Shown: in pieces, positions 18,160 to 27,751 of the stretch
Position numbering within the stretch: position 1 is the first letter of the stretch
Layout of the letters: each line of letters starts with the position of its first letter
Assembly (NCBI GenBank): GCA_018052735.1
Contig: JAGPMT010000001.1
Coordinates: forward strand, 124,001 to 188,000
DNA length: 64,000 bases
From: Phycisphaerae bacterium
GTDB taxonomy: Bacteria > Planctomycetota > Phycisphaerae > Sedimentisphaerales > Anaerohalosphaeraceae
Reading direction: 5' to 3'
Program-made: the position numbers and the translations under genes
Notes under the pieces: generated by a model
Seen by the model: only the letters and a program-made list of their open reading frames with translations
What the model was told of the DNA's origin: nothing
Database searches by the model: none

Positions 18160-18756
18160 CTAAAACGGCACTTGTTCCGGATATTGCGGCAGATAGATCT
18201 CGACTTCGCCTTCAAACAGCTCCGGCGGCTTGGCAAAACGATGGATGACTATGGTCCATGGCCGCCCTTCCGCATCCCGCAGAACAACCTTGCCGCCGTA
18301 CTGCCAGCCGGACCGGCCGGCCAGAAAACGGGCCTCGGTCACATTCTCGGACTGCCGCGTATCTTCCAAATCATCATACAGCACGTAATCCAAAGTCAGT
18401 GAATCATCAAAATGCACTGTTTGAATAATCGCTTCCTGCGGATCCATTCCCTGAAGGTCCAGTGATTTAAATTGGCGAAGAATAAAGGCCTGCTCAGTAA
18501 AATCCAGAACAACCGCATAGCGGCGGTCGCTTTGAGCAGCGGCATCCTGAGCCATTTGAAAGGCCGTCAGTAGCTGCTCGGCTTGACGCTTAAACCGCAA
18601 ATTGCCCCACATCGCCCCGAAACTGATAACAGCCACACCGGTCATCAGGGCAATCAGCCCGACAACCAGCAGCATTTCAACCAGCACAAAACCGGCCGGA
18701 CTATCCGTACAAAACAGAGGTCTAGTCCGTATCCGTGCTGTACAAGTCCGCATCAT
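18160..18756 (-). CDS. gspH: Type II secretion pseudopilin GspH-like
   Basis: 198 residues from ATG 18756. Cleavage region SPAG-FVLVEMLLVVGLIALMTG carries the conserved Glu5 (FVLVE); the following region (FKRQAEQLLTAFQMAQDAA) resembles GspH/FimT. The leader is unusually long. A longer frame starts at 18789 but would overlap gspG by 68 bases; ATG 18756 or 18753 reduces this to about 35. GspH is thought to connect the tip complex to the GspG shaft. Confidence 0.8.
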   Translation of the reverse strand: MMRTCTARIRTRPLFCTDSPAGFVLVEMLLVVGLIALMTGVAVISFGAMWGNLRFKRQAEQLLTAFQMAQDAAAQSDRRYAVVLDFTEQAFILRQFKSLDLQGMDPQEAIIQTVHFDDSLTLDYVLYDDLEDTRQSENVTEARFLAGRSGWQYGGKVVLRDAEGRPWTIVIHRFAKPPELFEGEVEIYLPQYPEQVPF

Positions 18757-19150
18757 ATCCTTCGCCGCCCTCTTTGCCGTCAGCTCCATAGCTGATTATT
18801 ACAAAGGGCTTGCCGCTTTCGGGATTGAGCATATAGACAAAGTCGTTCTTCCACGCATCCTTGGGCAGGGTTGTGCTTTCCAGATAGCCCTGCGGATTCC
18901 AGCCCTCGACATCCGTCGGCTGCTCAATCAGTTCAATCAACCCGACATCTTCGCTGGGATAGCGTCCCGTATCCAGCTTGAACATATTAACCGCATTGTG
19001 CAGCGTTTTCATTGTTGCTTTGGTGGTAATCACCTTGGCCTTGTCGGTCTGGCCCATAAAATTGGTAGCCGCCAGCCCCGCCAGCAGAGCAATTATCAGC
19101 AGCACTGCCATCAGTTCAACCAGCGTAAATCCTTTTGATTCCTGTCTCAT
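18722..19150 (-). CDS. gspG: Type II secretion major pseudopilin GspG
   Basis: 142 residues, normal size. Leader MRQESKG then FTLVELMAVLLIIALLAGLAA. The GspG globular signature follows: ALHNAV-type helix (MKTLHNAVNMFKLDTGRYPS), EDVGLIELIEQP, LPKDAWKNDFVYMLNPE, and the glycine/aspartate-rich calcium-loop end SYGADGKEGGEGYDADLYS. It polymerises into the pseudopilus. The ATG at 19150 has GAGG 5 bases upstream and is preferred to the in-frame ATG at 19186. Confidence 0.94.
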   Translation of the reverse strand: MRQESKGFTLVELMAVLLIIALLAGLAATNFMGQTDKAKVITTKATMKTLHNAVNMFKLDTGRYPSEDVGLIELIEQPTDVEGWNPQGYLESTTLPKDAWKNDFVYMLNPESGKPFVIISYGADGKEGGEGYDADLYSTDTD

Positions 19151-19205
19151 AGTTACCTCACTATTCAAAATTAAGATTTCTGTCATTTCTGTAATCTGGA
19201 TTCTG

Positions 19206-20420
19206 TTAAAATTGCGTTACCGAATACTTAAACAGCGGCAGCAGCGTAGCGTAGGCAATGATGCCGATAATGCCAGCCATAAAAATGATAATCACCGGCT
19301 CAATCACCCGACTGAACCGTTCGATTCGCAGGTCTGAATCCGCCTCCAGATTTTCGCTGATGAGCCGAAGCATCTGCTCCAGCTCACCGCTTTTTTCACC
19401 GACAGTTACCATATGGGCTATTGCCGGATCAATAACACCGCTGTCCCGCAAAGGAGTCGAAATATCAGCACCGGATAAAATCCGCTCGCGGGCCTGCTTA
19501 ATGGCATTCATCATAATAACATTGCCGGTCACTTGGCTGACGACCCGCAGTGATTCAGCCATGGATAAGCCGGAACCAAGCAGCGTAGCCAGTGTTGCGG
19601 TAAAGCGGGCTACAATTTCCTGCCGGATCAGCTTGCCCACGACCGGCAGCCCCAGCAGCAGCTTATCCCGCAGATAAGCCCCCCGCTGTGTTCTCATCAG
19701 CCGTTTATACAGCAGCACAAGACCGGCAATGCCGGCCATAATCACCAGCACCCACCAGCTCGTCAGCAGTGCCGAAAGCTTCATAATCACCGAAGTAATC
19801 CACGGCAGCTGCTGGCCTGTTTTAACAAGCTGCTCGGTTATCTTGGGAATCACAGCAATGGTAATAACCAGCACAACAATTACACAGAAAACCAGCAGAA
19901 TGGCCGGATACATCATCACCGTGGTCATTTTCGCTTCGAGCCGCTGGCGCTTATCCATAAAGCCGGCCATTGTTGCCAGACTGTCTCCCAGCGTGCCGGT
20001 GGCTTCGCCCACCCGCATCATGCTGACGTAAATAACATCGAAAAACTGCTCGTATTCGGCCAAGGCATCCGCAAACGATTCGCCCGTTACTACACGGTCA
20101 CGGATTTCCGTTACAGCTGCCCGCAGGTGCGGGTGACTGACCTGAAGGGTCAAAACGCTTAAGGCATCGGTCAATTTGATGCCGGCATTCAGCATCGTCG
20201 ACAGTTCCTTTGTAAAAGAGGCAACTTCCCGGCGGGCGCCGCGGGCAAATACATCCTTAAATGTCCTGCGGGCCGCCTCGACCCTGACTTGCGTTACGTC
20301 CATCGGATGCAGTCCGCGGCTGCGAAGGTGCTTGCGGGCTGCCAAGGCACTTTCTGCGGTAATGGTGCCCTTTTCCGTTTTCTTATCGGCATTGATAGCG
20401 ATATATTCAAATCTCGGCAT
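19206..20420 (-). CDS. gspF: Type II secretion inner-membrane platform protein GspF
   Basis: 404 residues, typical length. Two GspF domains: the first near FTKELSTMLNAGIKLTDAL, the second near FTATLATLLGSGLSMAESL. Three membrane segments, near MMYPAILLVFCVIVVLVITI, WWVLVIMAGIAGLVLLY and IIIFMAGIIGIIAYATLLPLF. ATG 20420 (MPRFEYIAI) is the standard GspF N-terminus; an in-frame TTG at 20441 would overlap gspE. The protein anchors the ATPase and pseudopilus base. Confidence 0.95.
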   Translation of the reverse strand: MPRFEYIAINADKKTEKGTITAESALAARKHLRSRGLHPMDVTQVRVEAARRTFKDVFARGARREVASFTKELSTMLNAGIKLTDALSVLTLQVSHPHLRAAVTEIRDRVVTGESFADALAEYEQFFDVIYVSMMRVGEATGTLGDSLATMAGFMDKRQRLEAKMTTVMMYPAILLVFCVIVVLVITIAVIPKITEQLVKTGQQLPWITSVIMKLSALLTSWWVLVIMAGIAGLVLLYKRLMRTQRGAYLRDKLLLGLPVVGKLIRQEIVARFTATLATLLGSGLSMAESLRVVSQVTGNVIMMNAIKQARERILSGADISTPLRDSGVIDPAIAHMVTVGEKSGELEQMLRLISENLEADSDLRIERFSRVIEPVIIIFMAGIIGIIAYATLLPLFKYSVTQF

Positions 20421-20444
20421 AAGCAATTGTACTTCTGACAATCC

Positions 20445-22145
20445 TTATATGTTATCCGACTGCGTAACCCGGAGAACCTCTGCCAAAGTCGTTGTTCCAG
20501 CCAGAACTTTTCGGGCACCGTCCATCCGCAAAGTCTGCATTCCGTATTCAAGGGCCTTGCGCTTGATGGCGCCTGCCGTCTGGCGGCTGTAAATCATATC
20601 GCGGATCTCGTCATTGATGACCATCAATTCATAGATGCCTGTGCGTCCGCGGTAGCCCGTATCAAAACATTTGGCGCAGCCGGCTCCCATATAAAAAGGC
20701 GTCTTGTCCTTCTGTATGATTCCCAAATCCCGCAGCTCATGCTCGGGCGGGTCATAGGCCTGCTTGCAGTCGGGGCAAATACGCCGCACAAGCCGCTGCG
20801 CCAGCACACAGACCAGCGAGGAGCTGACCAAATACGGTTCGACCCCGAAATCCAGCAGGCGGCTGATAGCACCGGCCGCATCGTTGGTATGCAGGGTGCT
20901 GAAAACCAAATGCCCGGTCAGCGACGATTGAATCGCCATCGCCGCTGTTTCCTGATCGCGAACCTCGCCGACCATAATGACATCGGGATCCTGCCGCAGG
21001 ATATGCCGCAGGGCGTTGACGAAATTCATCCCCTTCTTCGGCGCCACCTGCATCTGGCTGATGCCCTCCAGCTGGTATTCAATAGGGTCCTCGACTGTCA
21101 TTATATTTTTGACGGTCGAATCCAGGCGGTTCAGGCAGGCATACAGCGTTGTGCTTTTGCCGCTGCCGGTTGGTCCCGTTACAAAAATGACCCCATGCGT
21201 GCGGTTAATCATCTTATCAAAAATCTCTTTATCTTCCTGCCACAGGCCGAGCTGCTCGAGGGTCAGGATGCCGGTGCTTTTATCCAGCAAACGCAGAACA
21301 GCCCTTTCCCCATAACTGGTCGGCACAGTGCTGACACGCAGGTCGATTTCACGCTGGCCGATGCGGACGCTGCACCGCCCATCCTGCGGCATTCGGCGCT
21401 CTGCAATATCCATGCCGGCCATCACTTTGATGCGTGAAATCACCAGAGGCAGAACGTTGCGGTTGAGGGTTAGGGTATCGTACAGAATGCCGTCGATGCG
21501 GTAGCGCACGACAATTTTGGTCTCAAAGGGGTGAATGTGGATATCGCTGGCCCGCATTTGCAGGGCGCGAAACAGAATATCATTAACCAGCCGAATCACC
21601 GGCGGTCGATTGACCACATCCAGCAGGTCTTCGGCACTGCTGACTTCATCGGCCAGCTGGTCGAGGTTCTGGGCATCCAGTTCCTCGGCTACTTCTTCGA
21701 TGACCGTATTTTTCTGTTCATAAGCCACATCAATCGCCGCGGTAATAGCCGCTCGGGTGCTCAATCCCATCTCGACCGGACAACGCAGCATTTTGGAAAT
21801 GTTATCGACGGCTGTCATATTGAGCGGATTGGCTGCAATAACCCGTATCAGGCCATTTCCACCCTGCGGCCGGATGCCGATGAGATAATGATGCTGGGCA
21901 TACGGGGCCGGAATTTGCTCAATAAACTCACGAGGCACATCAGAGGGATTTATCTCATCGAAAAAAGGAATCCCCAGTGCTTCGGCAAACAGCCGTAGCA
22001 CCATATCCTCTGTAAATGTCGGCGCTGTCAGCAAAATCTGATCGATCCGCCGCTGGTCATCGGCATGCTCAGCAAAAAAATCCCGCAGCAGCTGGGCATC
22101 CACCACCCCGCTGCGCTGGGCTGCTTGGATTAATAGTTCTTTCAT
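20445..22145 (-). CDS. gspE: Type II secretion ATPase GspE
   Basis: 566 residues. An N-terminal regulatory domain (about 1-150) precedes the AAA-type hexameric motor. Walker A is GPTGSGKST at 324-332, the Asp box is RASDIHIHP, Walker B lies in IMVGEVRDQETA, the His box in STLHTNDA. The zinc-binding tetracysteine motif is CPDC and CAKC about residue 465-500. It drives pseudopilus assembly from the cytoplasm through GspL and GspF. Confidence 0.97.
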   Translation of the reverse strand: MKELLIQAAQRSGVVDAQLLRDFFAEHADDQRRIDQILLTAPTFTEDMVLRLFAEALGIPFFDEINPSDVPREFIEQIPAPYAQHHYLIGIRPQGGNGLIRVIAANPLNMTAVDNISKMLRCPVEMGLSTRAAITAAIDVAYEQKNTVIEEVAEELDAQNLDQLADEVSSAEDLLDVVNRPPVIRLVNDILFRALQMRASDIHIHPFETKIVVRYRIDGILYDTLTLNRNVLPLVISRIKVMAGMDIAERRMPQDGRCSVRIGQREIDLRVSTVPTSYGERAVLRLLDKSTGILTLEQLGLWQEDKEIFDKMINRTHGVIFVTGPTGSGKSTTLYACLNRLDSTVKNIMTVEDPIEYQLEGISQMQVAPKKGMNFVNALRHILRQDPDVIMVGEVRDQETAAMAIQSSLTGHLVFSTLHTNDAAGAISRLLDFGVEPYLVSSSLVCVLAQRLVRRICPDCKQAYDPPEHELRDLGIIQKDKTPFYMGAGCAKCFDTGYRGRTGIYELMVINDEIRDMIYSRQTAGAIKRKALEYGMQTLRMDGARKVLAGTTTLAEVLRVTQSDNI

Positions 22146-22185
22146 ATTTTCCGCAGGCGGCGGGACATGCCCGCCTGCCGATTAT

Positions 22186-25100
22186 TTACCTTTCATTGAG
22201 TTCCTTAAGTTCCTGCCGGAGCTGTTCAAAATCATCTTCTTCCAATACTTTCTCAGGAGTCATCGGCTTGGGTTTGATGCCGGGCCAATCGTCCATTTTT
22301 TGGAACTTCTCTTCCATCTTTTCAAACTCAGTCCGATACTTTCCTGATACACGGCGTAAATCTTCTATCCCTTCAACCTGGTCGCTGGGTCGTAGAATAT
22401 TTGCCTTGACAAAAATATACATTTTGCCCTGGCTGTCTGTATCACTAACATCCCTAAATAGACCGCCGATTATTGGTATATCGCCCAATATCGGTACTTT
22501 GTTTTGCAACTTATCTTGTTTAATTTTCTCCAAACCGCCCAAAATAATAGTCGTACCATCAGGAATTGTGGAAACGGTGGTTATGTCTGTCTTTGTTCGA
22601 TCTGGAGGATAAGGAACATCGGTTGTGCCGCCTGCCTCATTCTTAACCTGAATTTTTTTTTCTTCTGTTCCAAAATCCGTACGGCTTAAAGTAATTTCCA
22701 ACCGTAGCATATCCCCTTTACTGATATGTGGTTTAATCTTAAGGGTTATACCGGCGGTATAATCCTTAAAAGTTACATCCTGCGAAGATGTTGATGTCTG
22801 AGTAGCCGTCCCCGGAATCACATTAGTTTTGATCTCAGGAACCGAGCGAATATCTTCGGTTTTAATCTCACCTTCTTGGTTGTCATTGACAAGAATTTTA
22901 GGCCTTGCCATAATTCGACCATAGTTCTTTTCCTGTATTGCAGTCAAGACACCTTGAATCATATCGGTATTGAAGAAACCCGTGAAAATACCTGCATTGG
23001 TACTTCCTTGCGCATAGGTACGATTGTCAAAACTGGTACTGCTACCTACGTTTCCGATAGTCGTTACCTTACCACCGAGACTGCCTGTAGTGCCGGGTCG
23101 GAGCGTAAGATCTGAATAGGTCTTTGAAACTAAATCAATTTCGTACTTGAATTCATCATCTCTTGTTACTTGCACAAGCGTACAATCCAAAAGCACTTGC
23201 GGCCGATATTCATCCAGTTCCCTAATCAGTTCACCAATCCATTGTTGGTTGCGCTTGTTGGCATAGACAATCAGCGAATAGGACATCGGATCCGGGATGA
23301 TGCGAATCCTCTGTTCCTCCAGCGTTGGAGGCGCCCCACCGCCGGCAGCAGTGCCTGATGCCGGTGCCGTTTGAATTTTGGCTTCGGGCGAGGAGGTTTT
23401 GGCTCGTTCCTCAACCGTTTCCTGAATCAGTTTTGTCAGCACTTCGGCCAGTTCCTCAGGATCTTGATTTTCCAGCGCATAAACTACATACGGCGTAGTG
23501 GTAACATCCAATTGACGGTCAGCATGTGCAATTACCAAAGCAATCGCATCGTGCTGACGCGGCGTGGCATAGACCAGAAGCGAATTAGTCGTCTGCAAAA
23601 CCGTAATCTGCGGGTAGTCGGCTGTCAATTCCACTTCCGAGCCGCCTTCGGCGGTGGGCAGAACCATGGGCGCCGCAGCCTGCTCGGCTGCTGTCGGTAC
23701 AGCCTGCGCAACAGCCGTAGTACGGCCTAAAGAAGACGTCCGAGCCGAGGTGCTGCGTGCGGCAGCACCTGTCGATGCACTAGTCGACGGAGCGATAATA
23801 CCCAAATCCGTCAGAGCATCGATAATAGTCTGAGTATCTACATACTGGATTTCATATTGGCGGATAGTTCGCTGGTCCTTTTGCACTACATCCACATGGG
23901 CAATAACCAGCTCGATCGCCCGATGCTGTTCAGCAGTGCCGTTGACAAGCAGCGAATTGGTGGCAGGACGAATCGACACATACGGCTGATCGCCGGAGGC
24001 AGCCGTACCGGCTGTTGGTGTGCGCTGCACCGCAACAGCCGCCTCCTGGACCTGCTGTGCTTGGGGCGATACGGTGCGAGCGGCCGTTCGCGCAGCTGTG
24101 CGGCCAGCTGCCTGTGTCGCGACAGCTACATTGGCCAGTCCCAATTCATTAAGCACATTGACCACTTCGATTGCCTCGACATTCTGGATGATATATTCCC
24201 GCACATACTTCAGGTCATACTGCGGCACATCCAGCACATCAACCAACTCCTCAATCAATGCAATCTGGTCTGCTCTGCCGACAATGAGGATCCGATTGGT
24301 GCGGTCATCCGTATCTATAAATACTGTATCCTTGGCTGCTCCAGTAACTGCCGCAGATGTTTGCGGAGCAGGCGTGGCAGCAGCAGTCGCCGGGGTCGGA
24401 ATCGGCACTTGACGGGTTTCCATTTGGCCGGTTTGAGGGTTACGGGTCGTTACTGTACGGGTTTGCGTAGCAGCGGCGGGAGTGGCTGCTGCTGCACTGA
24501 TTTGCAGCGTAACACCCTGCAATTGCCCTGCCAGATCTTTGAGTTTGCCTACAATATCCGAAGGCTTAATATACTTGAGCGTCCGGAATCGATATTCCTT
24601 AGCTGCGGCAGGCACATCCACCATCGTCAATACCTGACGGATACGATCCATCCGATAAGCGTAATCGGTTACAATCAGGCTGTTTGTTTCCAACGGCGTG
24701 AAGTTTGTGCCCAGATTCATCGTCTTGAGCATATTCTGCGCCGTGGCCGCATCAATATACTGGAGCGTAAACAGACTGCTGACCACAATATCACCCGGCT
24801 GAATCGGCTCATCCGGCGCTCGCAGAACCGGTTCCGCTTTGGCAAGTTCCGAATCCCGCATGATGGTGACCAGCTGGCCGCGGCGGGTCATAATAAATCC
24901 CTTGAATCGCAAAACAGATTCGAGCAGGGCATAAGTATCCTTCACCTTAATTTTGCCGCCGTGAATTTTCAGCTGGACCTTCTGACCTTTCAGTATTGTG
25001 GGATCATACATATAGTTAAGTCCCAGCTGTTTGCCGACTAAATCCACCAGCGCTTCCAGCTCAACTTCTTGGGGTAAATCAATAACGGTTTCCAGCTCTT

Positions 25101-26385
25101 TTTCAGCAATCTCGGCAGGTATCGGGGCGCTGCCGGCAGATTGAACCTTCGCCTCGGCCGCATTGCCCGAAGGGGCTGCTTGGCCGGCTAAGGCCTCCAG
25201 ATCGGCCAGTTTTTGACGAAGCTGGGCCAATTCTGTCTGCAGCTTTTCTAGATGTTCCTTATCCTGACTGGAAGCAGCAGCCTGCTGGGCAGCTTCAGCC
25301 TGTGCTTGCTCTTCTACCAAAGCCTTCTCTTCCCGCTGGGCTTGGGCCATCAGCGCCTGTAAAACCTTCATCGGGTCAATCGGCTCTGCCGGTGCAGTCT
25401 GTTCCGGCTGAGTTGGCTCGGATTTTGCTTCCTGAGGTTTTGCTTGGGCAGCATTTGGTTCCGGGACTTGTGTTTGGGCTTCTTTGACGGGGGCCGTTTC
25501 CTGTACCGGTTGAGCAGCTGACTGGGCTGCACGCGCCGTCTCTTCTGCATCAGCCAGCGCTTTCATTAATTCTTCACTGAGAAAATCCTCTTCCGGTGAC
25601 TTTTCTGCGGCGGCCGCCGGCGCTGAATCCGACGGCGCATTAACATCAGACAGCTGCGGCACTCCTTCAAAAATCTGACGAGCTGCCTCCTCCAACGGCT
25701 TTTCAGTCGAAAACGCTGAAGTTTGCGGCGTCAAGGCATTCGGTTCTTCCTGTGCCGGAAGATTTGTTTCGGCTAAAGGCATCAGAGTTGCCGGCAGATT
25801 CGGTTCAAGCGGCTTTTCTGCCGCGGCCGATTCAGCTTTTTGAGCAGATGCTGATGTCTGGGATTGCTGCCCCAAATCTGCCGCCGCTGCTTCGATTTCA
25901 TTTAAAACATCAACTGTACCAATCGCAAGCAGTTTGCCGTTTACAGTATCTACAATAGCTGCCTTAGCCGCTCCTCTGACCGGAGCTTCATTCATCGTAC
26001 CAAAAGTAATTGTTTTTAATCGGGCCGCAAGCATCTCCACAGTAGGCAGACAGGCCGAATCTGCAGCGGTCATCAGCACACGAATTTGAACAGGCGGCTC
26101 CTGATCCAGAAAAGGAACAATCTCTGTCGCTTTAAGCAGGTCTGTACCGACATCGCTGGTTACAATCAGCACATCACGGGTCAGGGTATTGTAGCTTTTG
26201 CCGATATTAAGCTGGACAAGCAGTTCTTTGGCCTGCTGGCTTGTTATGTGCTTGAGTTTGTAAACCCGGCTGCGCAGCACACCCCCGGATTGTCCCATCA
26301 AGACAGCCGACAGCCAAAACAATATGCACAATCCTGCCAGCCACTGTTTCCGCTGTCCAATACCTGCTTCTCTATACGACTGCAT
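22186..26385 (-). CDS. gspD: Type II secretion secretin GspD, greatly enlarged
   Basis: 1399 residues, about twice the usual 650-700. Signal peptide at 1-31. An N0/N1-like unit (VYKLKHITSQQAKELLVQL) comes first, then an Ala/Glu/Pro-rich linker with a coiled coil (about 170-430), a second N0/STN unit (VIDLPQEVELEALVDLVGKQ), and about five N1-like repeats, each marked by a TNSLLV-type strand (ETNSLIVTD, RTNRILIVG, ATNSLLVNG, TTNSLLVYA, MSYSLIVYA). The C-terminal secretin core has NYGRIMARPKILVNDNQ and TIILGGLEK and VPILGDIPIIGGLF. It forms the outer-membrane pore. The repeats probably lengthen the periplasmic channel. Confidence 0.95.
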   Translation of the reverse strand: MQSYREAGIGQRKQWLAGLCILFWLSAVLMGQSGGVLRSRVYKLKHITSQQAKELLVQLNIGKSYNTLTRDVLIVTSDVGTDLLKATEIVPFLDQEPPVQIRVLMTAADSACLPTVEMLAARLKTITFGTMNEAPVRGAAKAAIVDTVNGKLLAIGTVDVLNEIEAAAADLGQQSQTSASAQKAESAAAEKPLEPNLPATLMPLAETNLPAQEEPNALTPQTSAFSTEKPLEEAARQIFEGVPQLSDVNAPSDSAPAAAAEKSPEEDFLSEELMKALADAEETARAAQSAAQPVQETAPVKEAQTQVPEPNAAQAKPQEAKSEPTQPEQTAPAEPIDPMKVLQALMAQAQREEKALVEEQAQAEAAQQAAASSQDKEHLEKLQTELAQLRQKLADLEALAGQAAPSGNAAEAKVQSAGSAPIPAEIAEKELETVIDLPQEVELEALVDLVGKQLGLNYMYDPTILKGQKVQLKIHGGKIKVKDTYALLESVLRFKGFIMTRRGQLVTIMRDSELAKAEPVLRAPDEPIQPGDIVVSSLFTLQYIDAATAQNMLKTMNLGTNFTPLETNSLIVTDYAYRMDRIRQVLTMVDVPAAAKEYRFRTLKYIKPSDIVGKLKDLAGQLQGVTLQISAAAATPAAATQTRTVTTRNPQTGQMETRQVPIPTPATAAATPAPQTSAAVTGAAKDTVFIDTDDRTNRILIVGRADQIALIEELVDVLDVPQYDLKYVREYIIQNVEAIEVVNVLNELGLANVAVATQAAGRTAARTAARTVSPQAQQVQEAAVAVQRTPTAGTAASGDQPYVSIRPATNSLLVNGTAEQHRAIELVIAHVDVVQKDQRTIRQYEIQYVDTQTIIDALTDLGIIAPSTSASTGAAARSTSARTSSLGRTTAVAQAVPTAAEQAAAPMVLPTAEGGSEVELTADYPQITVLQTTNSLLVYATPRQHDAIALVIAHADRQLDVTTTPYVVYALENQDPEELAEVLTKLIQETVEERAKTSSPEAKIQTAPASGTAAGGGAPPTLEEQRIRIIPDPMSYSLIVYANKRNQQWIGELIRELDEYRPQVLLDCTLVQVTRDDEFKYEIDLVSKTYSDLTLRPGTTGSLGGKVTTIGNVGSSTSFDNRTYAQGSTNAGIFTGFFNTDMIQGVLTAIQEKNYGRIMARPKILVNDNQEGEIKTEDIRSVPEIKTNVIPGTATQTSTSSQDVTFKDYTAGITLKIKPHISKGDMLRLEITLSRTDFGTEEKKIQVKNEAGGTTDVPYPPDRTKTDITTVSTIPDGTTIILGGLEKIKQDKLQNKVPILGDIPIIGGLFRDVSDTDSQGKMYIFVKANILRPSDQVEGIEDLRRVSGKYRTEFEKMEEKFQKMDDWPGIKPKPMTPEKVLEEDDFEQLRQELKELNER

Positions 26386-26461
26386 ATCTTTGTTTCCTCT
26401 GCATTACTCGTTATTTCTGCTTTTCAGTCACATCTTTTTGTCTGCTGGGTAAAAAACTTAT

Positions 26462-27583
26462 TTATCCGGTCTGGTTGGGTTCAGCCGGCCCTTCTGCTGG
26501 AGGAGTCTGGGCAGAAGAAGATGCCGCCGGCTGCGGCACAGCAGGGGCATCTTGATTTTTTTCTGCAGCCGCGGCAGTTGTTTCTTGGGAATCGCTGCGG
26601 CCGGGGAGATTATCCGGCACTGACTCGGACGGTTTAGTCTGTGCAGCTTTTTCAAGATTTTCCTTTTCCTGATTGAGAGCTTGAAGCAGTTCCGCCCACA
26701 TTTGATTTTCCTGACGCCGTTCTTCCTCGGAGAGATTGTCGTCCTGACGGGCCATAATCTCATGAATCCCCAATATAGAACTCTCGATTGAGGCCTTTTG
26801 CTCTTCCACAGTTGGTACCGGCGGGGCTGAACGTACGCGCTGGATACGGGCATCTACTGTGCTTCGCGTTGAAACGGCAGTCTCACGGGTACGCGCTGCA
26901 CGCACAGCTTCAGCATCAGCAACCCCCGGCTGGTCCTGCATGCCATTGGGACCAGCAGCCGGAGTATCCTGTATCCCCGTCGGTCCTCTGACTGCTGAAA
27001 CGGCCTTTTGCTCATTTTTAAGAAGTGATTTGACTTCAGTTTTTGCCGGTACAAAGATTTCCTGCGGTTTGCCGCCTGCCTGCGTAAATATCACACTGCC
27101 GTCACGAATCTCTTTGATTTCATGCTGACCGACTTTTTCGCCCTGTCTAAACCATTCGAGCTTACTGCCGGTGGAAACCAAAGCCAGCGACTTTTCTGGT
27201 GCTGTCTCATATCTGACTGTAGCCAACAAGTCAAATTTAACAGAGGCCTGCACTTTAGGAACGGGGGGTTGTGCCGGCTGTGTACTCGCCTGAGCCGGTG
27301 TTGGAGCAGGTTTAGGCTCTATTTTTGGTTTTACAGGTTCCGGCGGAGGCGGCGGATTAATACGAAGGGCAAAACTCTTTGCCTGTGCTACCAATGGAGA
27401 CACAACATCTCCTTTACCTTTTGCGTCGCCTATTTTTGACTTTAACTCCTCCACAATGCCCGGTTTTTCTAAGTAAGCCCTTATTTCGGAATCACCCTTC
27501 AGTCCAAAAAATATAACTGCAATAACCCCGCATATCGCTAAAATCACGGCGATTAAACTGGTTATTCGAAGGGTTTTAAGCAT
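26462..27583 (-). CDS. gspC: Type II secretion GspC-like protein
   Basis: 373 residues. A single membrane segment near residues 8-27 and a proline-rich linker (NPPPPPEPVKPKIEP) lead to a small beta domain at about 115-180 (FDLLATVRYETAPEKSLALV, GEKVGQHEIKEIRDGSVIF), which resembles the homology region of GspC that binds the secretin. The C-terminal third is low-complexity, with a tandem GPTGIQDTP/GPNGMQDQP repeat; no PDZ domain is visible. First gene of the gsp operon, start supported by GGAGAAGAA. Assigned by layout and position. Confidence 0.72.
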   Translation of the reverse strand: MLKTLRITSLIAVILAICGVIAVIFFGLKGDSEIRAYLEKPGIVEELKSKIGDAKGKGDVVSPLVAQAKSFALRINPPPPPEPVKPKIEPKPAPTPAQASTQPAQPPVPKVQASVKFDLLATVRYETAPEKSLALVSTGSKLEWFRQGEKVGQHEIKEIRDGSVIFTQAGGKPQEIFVPAKTEVKSLLKNEQKAVSAVRGPTGIQDTPAAGPNGMQDQPGVADAEAVRAARTRETAVSTRSTVDARIQRVRSAPPVPTVEEQKASIESSILGIHEIMARQDDNLSEEERRQENQMWAELLQALNQEKENLEKAAQTKPSESVPDNLPGRSDSQETTAAAAEKNQDAPAVPQPAASSSAQTPPAEGPAEPNQTG

Positions 27584-27710
27584 TTCTTCTCCGAAACAGA
27601 CGATTTCTTACTTTTCAGGCCTAATAACACCTGTATAGACAAAATCCAGCCCTTCTCGTACTTCCTTAGACAATTTTGGACCAAGAAAGTTCCCCCAAAC
27701 AAAACGGCCG

Positions 27711-27750
27711 AAAAAAGGCGGCTTTGGCCTAAAAGATGTTTTCGGCCAAA
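27711..27750 (-). terminator. Rho-independent terminator after the DUF1573 gene
   Basis: Directly after the stop at 27752, minus-strand RNA can fold TTTGGCC-g-AAAA / TTTT-a-GGCCAAA (27750-27723) around a CATC loop, with a T6 run at 27716-27711. It separates the lipoprotein gene from gspC, so the gsp operon must have its own promoter in 27584-27710. Confidence 0.6.
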
Positions 27751-27751
27751 A

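Noticed and set aside
23857-25041. Long plus-strand open frame of 394 codons
   Set aside because: It is antisense to gspD, whose repeats and secretin motifs are certain; the antisense product shows no family features.
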